Shown here: piece after piece, positions 1-11,414 of the stretch | Layout of the letters: every line of letters begins with the position of its first letter | Position numbering within the stretch: position 1 is the first letter of the stretch | NCBI GenBank assembly: GCA_947172415.1 | Contig: OX359202.1 | Location: forward strand, 622,501 to 686,500 | Direction: 5' to 3' | Length of the DNA: 64,000 nt | Source of the DNA: Chondrosia reniformis | Lineage: Eukaryota > Porifera > Demospongiae > Chondrillida > Chondrillidae | Program-made: the position numbers and the translations under genes | The notes under the pieces: model-generated | Database searches by the model: none | Seen by the model: only the letters and a program-made list of their open reading frames with translations | What the model was told of the DNA's origin: nothing

Positions 1-208
1 AAACAGCTGCTATGATAATGATAATGACTGATACAAGTGTGATAAATGTTCCAAACAGACATCCAATCCAAAACATTAGAGCTGGAACTGGAACTTAGTA
101 TTATATGTCAGAACAACATGGAACCAAATCTGTAATACAGTATGTTCTATATAGCAGTGTTTGTTATGTCTTCATTGACTGTAACATTGTACTCATTTGA
201 TGAGATTT
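1..208 (-). pseudogene. Delta-like ligand, transmembrane-exon remnant
   Basis: Read on the minus strand this matches the membrane-spanning exon and preceding intron of the two Delta-like genes at 4110-7174 and 31432-37387. The stretch encoding the Gly-Cys-Leu-Phe-Gly membrane segment is recognisable at about 30-70. The Val-Pro repeat is altered and the splice acceptor context is partly lost. At about 205-210 the homology switches abruptly to Cdc20-like exon 2 sequence, so this is a rearrangement scar and not a gene. The cytoplasmic tail would lie to the left of the window. Confidence 0.7.
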
Positions 209-250
209 AGGAGTCCTTATGCAACTGCTGTGTTTGCAGACAGAGCTTCC
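209..250 (-). pseudogene. Cdc20-like exon 2 fragment
   Basis: About 40 bases match the 5' part of exon 2 of the intact Cdc20-like gene (43322-43465), in the same orientation. It is fused to a Delta-like remnant on one side and to the kinase promoter on the other. The same fragment next to a kinase start occurs at about 38960-39010, so kinase copies 1 and 5 share this upstream junction. Confidence 0.65.
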
Positions 251-269
251 AGTAGGGAACCGCAAAGAT

Positions 270-328
270 GTCTCGTGATCAGCCGTTCACTCCCACTCGT
301 GATCAGCCGTTCCTCCCACTCGTAAAGT
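270..328 (+). promoter_or_regulatory. Tandem 23-bp-type repeat abutting kinase start
   Basis: Two copies of a unit containing CACTCCCACTCG lie directly before the kinase ATG at 329. The same unit precedes every kinase copy in varying number: one at 7400 and 39050, three at 16671-16735, six at 23216-23349. The fixed position next to the start codon suggests a promoter or 5' UTR element; that function is inferred. Confidence 0.45.
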
Positions 329-2912
329 ATGGCTGAACGACAACGCCTCCCAAAATGCCCTGCTAACTTGAAGCTTTCTTCCAAAGAACTTGGACGAGGA
401 GCTTATGGTGCTGTAAGAAAAGGAGAATTTAATGGTCGCCCTGTAGCAGTGAAAACTGTCCACGGTGAGATAGCTCGAGGTAAACCTCTCGAGGATTTCA
501 TCAGAGAATGTCAGCTTCTAGCCAGTCTCGAGGACCACCCCAATATCGTCAAATCGTACGGTGCCTTCGAAAGCAGTAGCGGCGAGCCCATGTTGGTTCT
601 AGAACGAATGAAGGAGAATCTTCGTGAATATCTCAGTCGAAATAGCGGTATTTTGAGCCGAAAGAGGCAATTGGAAATATGCCTGAAAATTTCGTCTGGT
701 CTAAAGTTTCTTCACGAAAGGAATCCTCCCGTGGCCCATCGCGACGTGACGGATAAAAACGTGTTGATCGGTGAAGACGGTAGCGTGAAAGTGAGCGACC
801 TCGGCCAATCCAAACTGCTGGAGAATGGAGACGTATACATGAGCACTACTGCTCCTGGTAATGTCGTGTACATGCCACCAGAAGCACTGAAAAGTGGCAA
901 TTCTTATTTCAGTGTGAAGGTGGATGTGTTCTCCTTAGGAGTGCTGATGTTGCAGATTGCTACTCAGTGCCAACCGACATGTGGTCTGGTTGGTATTGGA
1001 GTGACATCAGAGTTGGAGCGTCGGAGAGGTGATCTGTCCAAACTGCCAATTGAACATCCTTTAAAGCCGTTGATAGAGTTGTGTCTGAAGGATGACTACA
1101 AGAACAGACCTGATGTCAGAATAGTCCATGATCTGATAAAGACACCTTTTGATCTGATTCAACAGCATGAAAGTGAAGTAAGAAGATGTTAATATGTTGT
1201 CAAGAAATAGTTATTGAGTGTGTACAACTGTATGATTTCCCAATCCTGCTGTCATTTTCCAAATAAGGTCAAGATGGATATATTTATTGTCTGTCACATT
1301 GCTACATGTACATTGTCTGCCTGTTTATTTCCTTTGACAATCCATGGCTATGATGGTGTAACTGTAGAAGGATCTTCACTTTGCAGCCGACTGCCACATA
1401 CCTCTACACCTTTGGTTAATTGTCCATTGACCATAGACCATCTATACTGCATAATAGTGTATGGTCTTCTATGGTTTGATTCAGTATTTAATTCCAAATG
1501 ACTGGACATATATACAAGTATCTGATTGTATAGTGTATGAAAGTCGTGTGATTCATCTCTCCATATTATAATTTAACCAAATTTGCAATCTCCTGTTTTT
1601 TCAATTTTTCAAATAAAGTCCATATTGTCTAACATACTGGTACATGTACCAACAGACATGTATATTTCAGGTTGTTATATATAAACTACATGTATACTTG
1701 TATGTTATAGACAGTCCATGTATAACTTGTTATCACCTTATTACTATTTACTGTAATGATTGCACAATCTCTAGTTACTGATATCTAACATGGGAGCAGT
1801 ACAGATCTCTCCTCCTTAGCATGTATATAACTGCTTTATTTTGTAGTTTCCCATAATGATATTCTATTAATATTGTAATTTAACTGTATACAAAATATAA
1901 ATTATACTGTAATATTGAAAAGTTGCAAATGAATATAATTTCTGTTTTGTAGTGTTTCACGAGTGATCTCCTCTTAAGTGGTCATCACTTTCTTAAATCA
2001 AACTTACCAGATATGCCAGTAGCTGTTTGGGGTGCAAGTGCACACTACCTTGATGGTAAGGTCTTCATTACAGGAGGACTTCTAGATAATGGTAACCCTT
2101 GTAAGGTGATGCAGGTCTACCATATTGATGATCAGAAATGGACCACAATTTCAGATATCCAACAAAACCGCTATGGAGCAGACATTATACAAGGTCATCT
2201 GACACTGATCGGAGGAATTGATGCAGTTACTGGTAAAGTTACGGGAAAGCTGTCTACATATGTTAATGATCATTGGGAAGAAATCTACCCTCCTATGCCA
2301 ACACCTAGATATCACTTAGGAGTAGCACTTGAAGATAACCTTTTGATCACAGCTGGTGGAGTGTGTGCTGGTGCAGCAGTGAGTACAGTTGAAGTGTTAA
2401 ACACAGAATCAAAGCAGTGGTACTCTCTGAAGAGTCTACAGTTACCAGAACCTATATTTTTATGTGATATGACTATTTCCAGTGGATATGTGTATATAGG
2501 AGGAGGAGTGAATGCTGCACAGAAGGCAACTAAGAGTTATTGGAGGTTACCATGGAGTGCAGTACAACAGTCAGTACAGAGCAGAGATGATACATCATTA
2601 CCAGTCACTTGGGAGAAGATAGCTGATTCACCATTTATTGGATCATCTCTCTTTAAGTTACTGAACAGCAAGCTGCCAGTCTTGTCTGGAGGAGAAGATG
2701 ACAAAATGGGATCAGAGATTTTTGTGTATGACCCAACTCAGAAGAGATGGACAGCAGTAGGCAACATTAGTACAGAATGTTTTAGACCATGTGTGGTACC
2801 TATTAACTCTAATTCAGTATTTGTATGTGGTGGTGGTATAGGTAACAAAAGTTGTACAAACAAAACTGAACTACTTACATACAGTTTACAGTTTCAGTGT
2901 TTGTGTATATAG
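329..2912 (+). CDS. Kinase-Kelch fusion protein, copy 1
   Basis: Exon 1 (329-1177) encodes a complete protein kinase domain: Gly-rich loop GRGAYGAV near residues 23-30, VAVK lysine, HRDVTDKN catalytic loop, DLG in place of DFG, and PPE in place of APE. It resembles tyrosine-kinase-like animal kinases. The open frame runs to 1192, but a GTAAGA donor after His-Glu-Ser-Glu (1177) and a TTTTGTAG acceptor at 1952 join in frame to a Kelch exon (1953-2912) with several beta-propeller repeats. A linker exon present in copy 5 (40510-40590) is recognisable near 1780 but carries an in-frame TAG. Skipping it keeps the frame and gives about 602 residues. The intron (1178-1952) otherwise shows nothing. The ligand of the Kelch part is unknown; no transmembrane segment is seen. 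Confidence 0.7.
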
Positions 2913-3049
2913 TTTTGAATGTAATAGAAATTGATGTTAATGTACAAATATGTTTGAATTACACTAAGGAGTTGAAAAATCAGGGAGATCCCCTTGGTGA
3001 ATAAAATAATGTTATTCAAAACCTTTTAAGAACTAGACAATTCCAAACA

Positions 3050-3228
3050 TTATCTTAACATGCTAAAAGGTGACACTAGATGATTGTCCAATCTCTTCTT
3101 ATTTGAAGAGAAATGAGTCACAGCTCCATCAGGTTGACCAGCAAAGCACTTCCACAGCCTCAGTGTCTCATCAGCTCCAACTGAGGCCACTGTAGTCCCA
3201 TCTGGGGAGAGGGAAGTATGAGTGTTAG
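3050..3228 (-). pseudogene. Cdc20-like last-exon fragment
   Basis: The minus strand encodes the end of the WD40 propeller ([18 protein letters not shown]) and the C-terminal Met-Leu-Arg tail of the intact Cdc20-like gene at 41893-44085. Homology stops near 3228, where sequence related to the methyltransferase intron (30740-31050) begins. Exons 1-5 are absent. It lies tail to tail with the Kelch exon, as in the intact unit. Confidence 0.8.
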
Positions 3229-3234
3229 AACGTT

Positions 3235-3920
3235 TCAACCCTTCTTCAGTAACTGAAGTTGGTCCGTAGGTGTCCCCTTTTTAAAGCCATTGGTTCCCTG
3301 CCATTTTGGATGACATCATCAGTTACATCATTTTCTTTATCAAAACATCCCGACCCTTCTAAAAGATAATGTAATGATAAAGTTCTTTGCTATACCAGTC
3401 TATCTATATATGTCTGCTTATTGAATAAGTCATGTATACTCATTATTACTAGCACAAAAATGATTTTGACTAAACATTAGAAACGGTAACTAACCTGAAG
3501 CTTCATGATGTACTTAGACTATGCAGTAGTCTAAAACGTTCTATTACTCTCTTCCTTCTTGCTGAACGCCATCTTTCTTTGATGTCTTGTGCAATCTAAT
3601 TGCTTCCTGTGCCTGACCTATGCACCACCCAAAATACGTTTCTCGATCCGCCACTGATACTGGTAATATGATTAAATTTGTATATTATATATTAAAAATT
3701 AATGTACTTCAACTTGTGTACTTTACAGAAGTTCTGGTTGGGTGGGTATATTGATTCTGAAGGTAAGACAGTCTCCACTCTAGAGACCCTTCAGCGTCTC
3801 ATAAAAGAAGACTTTGAGCTGGAGGTGATTACTGATGTTCCAATCCTAGCCAGGGAGAACAGACTTACCTATCGACTGATGATTGACCAGGTCAGTGTGT
3901 GGAGAAGGAAGGAGAAGTGA
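3235..3920 (+). pseudogene. OvoA-type methyltransferase, last exon only
   Basis: The exon at 3729-3920, after a TTTACAG acceptor, encodes the C-terminal 63 residues of a SAM-dependent methyltransferase: FWLGGY, then a segment ending in LTYRLMIDQVSVWRRK. This matches the methyltransferase domain at the end of OvoA-type ovothiol enzymes (putative 4-mercaptohistidine N1-methyltransferase), from family knowledge. The left part (3235-3728) is intron sequence homologous to 30750-31053. Upstream exons are missing, replaced by a Cdc20-like fragment, so this is a truncated relic. Family assignment is moderately sure. Confidence 0.6.
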
Positions 3921-4109
3921 TGAACTGAAATTACAAAACATTTCAACTACTTTTAGAGCAAATTTAGAGCATAATTTTATGTAATAAATAATGGTGTTCA
4001 AACTTTTAAAATTTACACTTTAGCCAGCCAAGTAGAAAATTTACAGTTCTCCTTATAAAGTATGCATTATATACAGTATTATCATTACAAATAGGCAGCT
4101 ATTGCATAA

Positions 4110-7100
4110 TCAAGTGAAAGGTTGATCAAGTAAGGGCTGCTTGTCCAAGTCCCAATCTTTGTCTTCTGGATCACTTTTGGATTGCTTCTGGTATTTCTTC
4201 CTTGTCAAACACACATATAAAACAGCCGCTTTGATAATGACTGATACAAGTGTGATAAATGTTCCAAACAGACATCCAATCCAAAAAACTGGAACTGGAA
4301 CTGGAACTTCCACTAATTATAAGTATTATATTACAGAACAACATGGAACCAAATCTGTATATCTGTATGCAATACTCTTCTTACTTTCTGTGTGTGTTGT
4401 GTCTTCTTTGACTGTAAAATTACACTCATTTGATGAGTTTGGCTTTAGTGTAGGAACACTGTTGACATCACATCTGCACACGAGAGTGATAGTACGTATA
4501 TATGCATTTAATAGCTCTACATACGTACATCATCTGAAACATGCTTACTGGCATATTCCTGGAGCTACACAGTTACCATGGTTACAAGGAGGATGGCATA
4601 TTGGTTGGTCACAAGCTGATCCATCATATCCTTGCTGACACCTTTGGTGAATAAAAAAAATCATAAGCTATGTGAACATGCATATGATATCATATATATG
4701 CAATATACAAGTATATAGGCTCACTGGCAGTGTCCTGGTGAGTTACACTCCCCATGTATACAAGGAGTATCACAGACTGGCTGATCACACAGGATACCTT
4801 TATAGCCATCGTTGCACCTTCATGTAGAGGTGGTTGGAGGTAGATTAGCTGAATATAGCATATGAAGACATCTACCAGTCTGACCTGCAGTGTCCCGGAG
4901 AGGTGCACTTCCCATTCACACAAGACAGACTGCAAACTGGAGTATCGCACTGTTTGCCATCAAAACCTGAGACGCATCTAAATTGATATTATATCATTGA
5001 ATTTGATTTTAGACTTATAACTAGTAAAGAGCTTACTGGCATATTCCTGGAACTACACAGCTACCATGGTTATATGGAGGATGACATATTGGTTGGTCAC
5101 AAGCTGATCCATTATATCCTTGCTGACACCTTTGGTGAATAAAATAATTCATAAGCTATGTGAACATGCATATATGATATTGTATATATACAATATACAG
5201 GTATATAGGCTCACTGGCAGTGTCCTGGTGTGGTACACTCCCCATGTATACAAGGAGTATCACAGACTGGCTGATCACACAGGACACCTTTATAGCCATC
5301 GTTGCACCTTCATGTAGAGGTGGTTGGAGGTAGATTAGCTGAATATAGCATATGAAGACATCTACCAGTCTGACCGGCAGTGTCCCGGAGATGTACACTT
5401 CCCATTCACACAAGACGGACTGCAAACTGAAGTATCGCACTGTTTGCCATCAAAACCTGAGACGCATCTATTTGATATTATTATATAGCTTATAATTTGT
5501 GCCATGCACCTTAACCGTATTATGATACAAACCACTTACTTGCACAATCCTGGAGCAACACAGTTACCATGGTTACAAGGAAGATTACATATTGGTTGGT
5601 CACAAGAAAGGCCTTTATATCCTTCCATACAACTGTATACGTACAAAGGAAAGTGGTATATGTTATTTATAATATGTTGAGCTTCTTGCACTGAAAGTTC
5701 AATCTGGGATAAAGAAACTTTTAATAAACATACTTGCACTTATTTGGCAGTACACAGTCTCCATACTTACAAGCAGGTTGACAAATTGCTGTGGAAATTA
5801 AAGTCAATATATATGTGCACATACGTACATTAAAAATGCAGCACAATAATTCATCAGCTACCCAGCTATACCTGCTTCACAGTTTTTTGATGGTGCACTC
5901 CAATCTTGATGGCATATCTTTTGTCCATTATGGTCACACGAGAAGTGTGCATCTTCCTCCACTTTGCAGTACACATCACAATGAGCTATGCTTGAGCTGT
6001 AAAAATTCCGATCACATGTGTACCTGAATTCAACCTCAATAGTAGTAGGGTTCTCCCCTCGTGACCCTTGATAGGAATGGTTCTTTACATTCCCTGGTTG
6101 AAGGGTCTCCTCGATGTCAAAGTTATCAACTGGTTCCTCTTCTCCGTGATCATGTGATGATGTATCTTTGTCCAGTACCTTCACTCCAAAGTGAAAATGA
6201 CCCTATATAGAAATGCAGGATTTATGTTGAGAAGGAGAAGAAGAGAAGAAAGTTATATATGCTTTATATATAAAATTAGTAATAAAATTAGGATTCCTTC
6301 TATAACTACGTCAAACGGATGGTTCATTCTTTGACTTTTTGAGTGTCTAGAGATGCTAGAAAGGATGAGAAGAAAAGTCTTTAAAGAGGGAACTCCCCAC
6401 TCCAACTATCAGTCACATAAGAAGACCCCCAGGGTCAAAACGTCTGACTAAAGTTTAACAACAAAACTGGGTCTCTAAACGCTCAAAACGTTAAAAAGAT
6501 AAATCATCCAAGAGATAAAATTATGTGGTTTATATCTTTATGCTCCCTAATTTAAATTGTACATTTTATGATGGACAAGGGCAATATATAGTTATATAAA
6601 AGACTCACTTTATCTTTACTTTCAAGGCGAAAGTGTAATGGATTTTCTGGTTCATTTTTAAAATTGACCGAATACGTATCATCATAAATAGCTGACAACT
6701 TAACATGACGCAGCTATCATTTTCCTTCAAACAGAATTCAAATTTATGGTCGCACCCCCTTGACCTTTGCCAAATATCACAGACTCCACCATTTATGTCT
6801 TCTCCTTTTGGATTGCTGTACGAGAGTAGTTTTATCTCAAGTGTCCCACCTCCGTTGATGAAAGACATAGGTATACAGATCTAAATGTGGAAATATAATT
6901 AAACTTCTACATAATATATTATGTTACTAATTATTCATAATACGTATACCTATATTCCTGTCAATACCAAAAGAGCAATGAACTTCCAAGTACTTCCAAG
7001 TACTATTTATCATGAATATATTTTGTAATATAAGGTGACTTATAAACCTAAACTGGTTGGGCCATCCTTAGAACTGATTGTATGGCATGTCACAATAGTA

Positions 7101-7174
7101 AACAATCATTATTAGCATTATATCTCAGTAACCTGATTCACGAATAACAACATAAGAAGAGAGGCTATCTTCAT
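4110..7174 (-). pseudogene. Delta-like Notch ligand, copy A (one frameshift)
   Basis: A Notch ligand gene whose exons all splice in compatible phase. Exon 1 (7174-7133) encodes a signal peptide (MKIASLLMLLFV). Exon 2 (6880-6609) encodes the N-terminal MNNL/C2-like domain. Exon 3 (6202-5872) encodes the DSL domain with its Cys pattern. Exons 5788-5734, 5632-5540, 5467-5375, 5307-5215, 5129-5037, 4977-4885, 4817-4725 and 4641-4549 are EGF repeats; 4473-4385 is a stalk and 4312-4110 the membrane segment and short tail. Exon 2 is 272 nt against 273 in copy B and changes frame after DSCVM, so it lacks one base. The repeat at 5129-5037 has Tyr for a Cys. The stalk exon fuses two exons of copy B across a deletion. 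Probably a recent pseudogene; a sequencing error is possible. Intron 2 (6203-6608) holds a degenerate dispersed repeat near 6330-6480. Confidence 0.75.
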
Positions 7175-7424
7175 GTTGTAGTTCAGTAACACACAGAAAT
7201 ACTGCAGCTGCAGCAAAATGGTGGTACTTTCCAGGGGAAAGCACCTTAGATTTCGCGTTCGAATGCGTGTTTCAAGTTGCACACTGATAACGTATGAACG
7301 AATTAACACTTGATGCTCGAAAACACTATAGAAAAGGGTATAACCAGAAGACAATGACATTTTTGAACAGAAACAGCGCATATTTTATGTCTCGTGATCC
7401 GCCATTCACTCCCACTCGTAAAGT
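7175..7424. promoter_or_regulatory. Shared divergent promoter, Delta-like A and kinase 2
   Basis: Delta-like A (minus) and kinase copy 2 (plus) start 250 bp apart. A near-palindrome CTTTCCAGGGGAAAG within 7223-7245 recurs at 37420-37442, at the same distance (about 50 bp) upstream of Delta-like B. Conservation between the two copies, while flanking bases differ, suggests a binding site or initiator. TTCCCCTGGAA fits a TTCC-N3-GGAA palindrome. Confidence 0.45.
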
Positions 7425-8273
7425 ATGGCTGAACGACAACGTCTCCTGAAATGCCCTGCTAACTTGAAGCTTTCTTCCAAAGAACTTGGACGAGGAGCTT
7501 ATGATGCTGTACGAGAAGGAGAATTTAATGGTCGCCCTGTAGCAGTGAAAACTGTCCACAGTGAGATAGCTCGAGGTAAACCTCTCGAGGATTTCATCAG
7601 AGAATGTCAGCTTCTAGCCAGTCTCGAGGACCACCCCAATATCGTCAAATCGTACGGTGCCTTCGAAAGCAGGTCCGGGGAGCCCATGTTGGTTCTAGAA
7701 CGAATGAAGGAGAATCTCCGTGAGTATCTCAGTCGAAATCGCGGTACTTTGAGCCGAAAGAGACAACTAGAAATATGTCTGAATATTGCGTCTGGTCTAA
7801 AGTTTCTTCACGAAAGGAATCCTCCCGTGGCCCATCGCGACGTGACGGATAAAAACGTGTTGATCGGTGAAGACGGTAGCGTGAAAGTGAGCGACCTCGG
7901 TCAATCCAAACTGCTGGAGAATGGAGACGTATACATGAGCACTACTGCTCCTGGTAATGTCGTGTACATGCCACCAGAAGCACTGAAAGGTGGCGATTCT
8001 CATTTCAGTGTGAAGGTGGATGTGTTCTCCTTAGGAGTGCTGATGTTGCAGATTGCTACTCAGTGCCAACCGACATGTGGTCTTGTTGGTATTGGAGTGA
8101 CATCAGAGTTGGAGCGTCGGAGAGGTGATCTGTCCAAACTGCCAAGTGAACATCCTCTTAAGCCGTTCATAGAGTTGTGTCTGAAGGATGACTACAAGAA
8201 CAGACCTGATGTCAGAATAGTCCATGACCTGATTAAGACACCTTTTGATCTGATTCAACAGCATGAAAGTGAA
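7425..8273 (+). CDS. Kinase copy 2, Kelch half lost
   Basis: A full kinase domain of 283 residues up to the conserved GTAAGA donor at 8274 (the open frame continues to 8288). VAVK, HRDVTDKN, DLG and YMPPEAL are all present. It differs from copy 1 at scattered residues (Asp for Gly in the Gly-rich loop at residue 27). About 600 bp of the usual downstream intron follow, then a foldback element near 8880; no Kelch exon is found on the plus strand before the next unit. It is either a kinase-only gene stopping at 8288 or a truncated copy. Confidence 0.6.
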
Positions 8274-8880
8274 GTAAGAAGATGTTAATATTTTATCAAG
8301 AATAGTTATTGAGTGTGTACAACTATATGATTTCCCAATCCTGCTGTCATTTTCCAAATTAGGTCAAGATGGATATATTTATTGTCTGTCACATTGCTAC
8401 ATGTACATTGTCTGGCTGTTTATTTCCTTTGACAATCCATGGCTATGATGGTGTAACTGTAGAAGTATCTTCACTTTGCAGCCGACTGCCACATTTAATT
8501 ATACCTCTACACCTTTGGTTAATTGTCCATTGACCATAGACCATCTATACTGCATAATAGTGTATGGTCTTCTATGGTTTGATTCAGTATTTAACTCCAA
8601 ATGACTGGACATATATATACAAGTATCTGATTGTATAGTATATGAAAGTCGTGTGATTCACCTCTCCATATTATAATTTAACCAAATTTGCAATATCCTG
8701 TTTTTTTTCTTCAATTTTTCAAATAAAGTCCATATTGTCTAACATACTGGTACATGTACCAACAGACATGTATATTTCAGGTTTTTATATAAACTACATG
8801 TATACTTGTATGTTAAAGACAGTCCATGTATAACTTGTTATTACCTTATCACTATTTACTGTAATGATTGCACAATCTCT
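8274..8880 (+). other. Kinase 3' intron remnant, no gene
   Basis: This stretch aligns with intron 1 of kinase copies 1 and 5 (1178-1770 and 39916-40500). I see no coding exon. The homology ends at about 8880, where the foldback element starts, marking its left insertion edge. Confidence 0.6.
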
Positions 8881-8934
8881 ATATACAAATACACTTTATC
8901 TAATCTTCGCTACAACTCGCTTATTCGGTAGCTC

Positions 8935-10515
8935 CCTATATTGATGCAAAAGAAATTCGTTTAGTCGACCGTCTTAAAACTTCGGTAATTTAAGCTCTGT
9001 CTTCTCTTCTTATGTTTTTTGTTCATATTTTTACTTGCAATTATCCATGTGTAGGAATAAGGAGTGTTATATATTATGCATGTTTAAATACAATCAAGTA
9101 CTACACAGTGCAAGTTACAAATTTATACACGGATGCAAGTGACTCCCAAGATAATCACACTGTGGTAGATAATATAATACAGATGCAAATGACTCCGAAA
9201 ATAATCACAATCAGGTATGTAATTAAACACTACAAGACTTTTAGCCACACTGAAATTCTCAACTTCTGCACACAGAGTAGTAGTCTCTACAGATCATATA
9301 AGGTTAAACACATGGCCTTCCAATTACCTTTTCACACCTTAGTATAGACTGAAGATGATGCATCTGCATGCCATTATCAGCAAATATTCCAGTCTCATGT
9401 AGGGGGTCTCAGCCAATAATCACCGCGGATTTGACTTGATATATATATATATATATATAGTGCAAGTTACAAATTTATACACGGATGCAAGTGACTCCCA
9501 AGATTATCACACTGAGGTATATAATATAATACGGATGCAAATGACTCCCAAAATAATCACAATCAGGTATATTAAACGCTACAAGACTTTAGCCACACTG
9601 AAATTCTCAACTGCTGCATACAGAGTAGTAGTCTCTACAGATCATATAAGGTTAAACGCATGGCCTTCCAATTACCTTTTCACACTTAGTATAGACTGAA
9701 GATGATGCATCTGCATGCCATTATCAGCAAAAATTCCAGTCTCATGCAGGGGGTCTCAGCCAATAATCACCGCAGATTTTGACTTGCCTTGAGTGTGAGC
9801 TAGGAGTACCGTTGGTTGCTTGCATGCATTCACATAAACAACAGGGTGAGAGACAATTTGGTAACTTGCACACAAGGGACATAAAGGCTGGGGCCTTTAA
9901 TTTATTTTATGAACAATGTCCCTTGTGTGCAAGTTACCAAATTGTCTCTCACCCTGTTGTTTATGTGAATGCATGCAAGCAACCAACGGTACTCCTAGCT
10001 CACACTCAAGGCAAGTCAAATCTGCGGTGATTATTGGCTGAGACCCCCTGCATGAGACTGGAATTTTTGCTGATAATGGCATGCAGATGCATCATCTTCA
10101 GTCTATACTAAGTGTGAAAAGGTAATTGGAAGGCCATGCGTTTAACCTTATATGATCTGTAGAGACTACTACTCTGTATGCAGCAGTTGAGAATTTCAGT
10201 GTGGCTAAAGTCTTGTAGCGTTTAATATACCTGATTGTGATTATTTTGGGAGTCATTTGCATCCGTATTATATTATATACCTCAGTGTGATAATCTTGGG
10301 AGTCACTTGCATCCGTGTATAAATTTGTAACTTGCACTGTGTAGTACTTGATTGTATTTAAACATGCATAATATATAACACTCACTATTCCTACACATGG
10401 AAAATTGCAAGTAAAAATATGAACAAAAAACATACGAAGAGAAGACAGAGCTTAAATTACCAAAGTTTTAATACGGTGGACTAAACGAATTTCTTTTGCA
10501 TCAATATAGGGACAA
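8935..10515. mobile_element. Foldback (long inverted repeat) element
   Basis: The left arm begins near 8935 and its mirror ends near 10515. Arms match almost base for base around a short spacer at about 9882-9926. The left arm holds an internal direct duplication (about 9110-9430 and 9460-9780), so it is longer than the right. The open frames inside are reading accidents of the duplicated arm. Related arms occur at 17400-17950 and 22000-22550. A non-autonomous foldback or hairpin element is likely; no transposase is seen. Confidence 0.6.
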
Positions 10516-11165
10516 TTCTGCCTCAAACTTAACGGGAACGTATACAAATACGCTTTATCTAACCTTCGCTACAACTCGCTTATTCAGTAGCTCCTTCTCG
10601 TAGGAGAGCGTCGACTTGTCATAGCCGTTCTCGAAAGGATGATCTTCTTTAGCAACGAAGCGGTGACGTTTCCGCACCGTCACAAGATTCACAAAATGTG
10701 TGTACGGAGCGACATACGAAGGTGTTAGTGACGCATTAGAAGAACATCATAATACATCACCAGCTTGCGCAATCGTAACTTTGAATTCTTCATTATATCT
10801 TGATTATTTTGCTCATTTTATTAAGCAAAACTTCGCCAGACGTTTCTTATACACATGTACCATGATATATGTTAATTTCACAGTTATCTGACAAATTGAA
10901 TTTTTTTATTAATATAACACATGGTTTGCATATAAATTTCCCATAGGTTTTCTATAGTCCTATGGCCTTTTATATGCAGACTTTGTCCTCCGTTTTCTAA
11001 CAAACGGAGACCTGAATAAAAAATCCCTTCTTTTAAAATGAGTTTTATACCCTAAACTTTTTGATGATATGCCCATTTTGTTTCTAGGTCCTTTCTTGGA
11101 GCCATATGAATTATTTAATTATTTATTTATTTATTTATTTATTTAGATTACCTTAGTATATTGTA
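10516..11165. repeat. Repeated module with a small conserved ORF
   Basis: A 0.6-kb module also found (inverted or mirrored) at 16750-17400 and 22550-23200. It starts with a sequence containing CTTCGCTACAACTCGCTTATTC, which also forms hairpins. A short ORF (10700-10891) shares the string SLYLDYFAH and flanking residues with ORFs at 17024-17278 (minus) and 22669-22923 (plus). I do not recognise the peptide. It may be a shared piece of a transposon and need not be translated. Confidence 0.4.
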
Positions 11166-11169
11166 ACTT

Positions 11170-11360
11170 GCACTGTATATAAGACTCACAGGATCACATA
11201 TGTAGGATTGAATTCCCATAAACCTCTGGCCCAGTGGAGAAGAAGACAAGGAGAAAACTCTTTTATCCTCATCCAAAGCTCTCACTAGGTATACGTAGTT
11301 CCCTATAGACCTTTACTAAGAGTAGATGTAGCATGTAAGAATGGTGTGTTAGATAATTCA
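11170..11360 (+). repeat. Dispersed repeat, copy 1
   Basis: A member of the short dispersed family containing CTGGCCCAGTGGAGAAG and TCCAAAGCTCTCACTAG. Other copies: 17960-18150, 21890-21985 (minus), 30490-30650, 43590-43715 (minus), 46660-46800, 50795-50875 (minus), 52065-52165. The better preserved member at 46660 contains a hammerhead motif; here the core has decayed (CATATGA and CATAAAC in the expected places). Confidence 0.55.
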
Positions 11361-11414
11361 TACTTATGACTGCATGCACAAGTTCAGTGTAGACTCTTTA
11401 TTCTTCTGTAGCTT

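Noticed and set aside
1214-1501. 95-codon ORF after kinase copy 1, and similar ORFs at 39924-40172
   Set aside because: It lies in the kinase-Kelch intron, is not conserved as a frame between copies and shows no domain.
3300-3330. Additional hammerhead core on the minus strand at a CATCATCAGT site
   Set aside because: No GTTTC partner or stems lie at the right distance.
8935-10433. ORFs of 83-111 codons in the foldback arms as genes
   Set aside because: The same frames appear in direct and inverted copies with no domain or splice context; they follow from the duplicated arm.
11170-11360. tRNA-derived SINE with A and B boxes
   Set aside because: TGGCCCAGTGG resembles an A box, but no B box lies at the right distance downstream in the same orientation.
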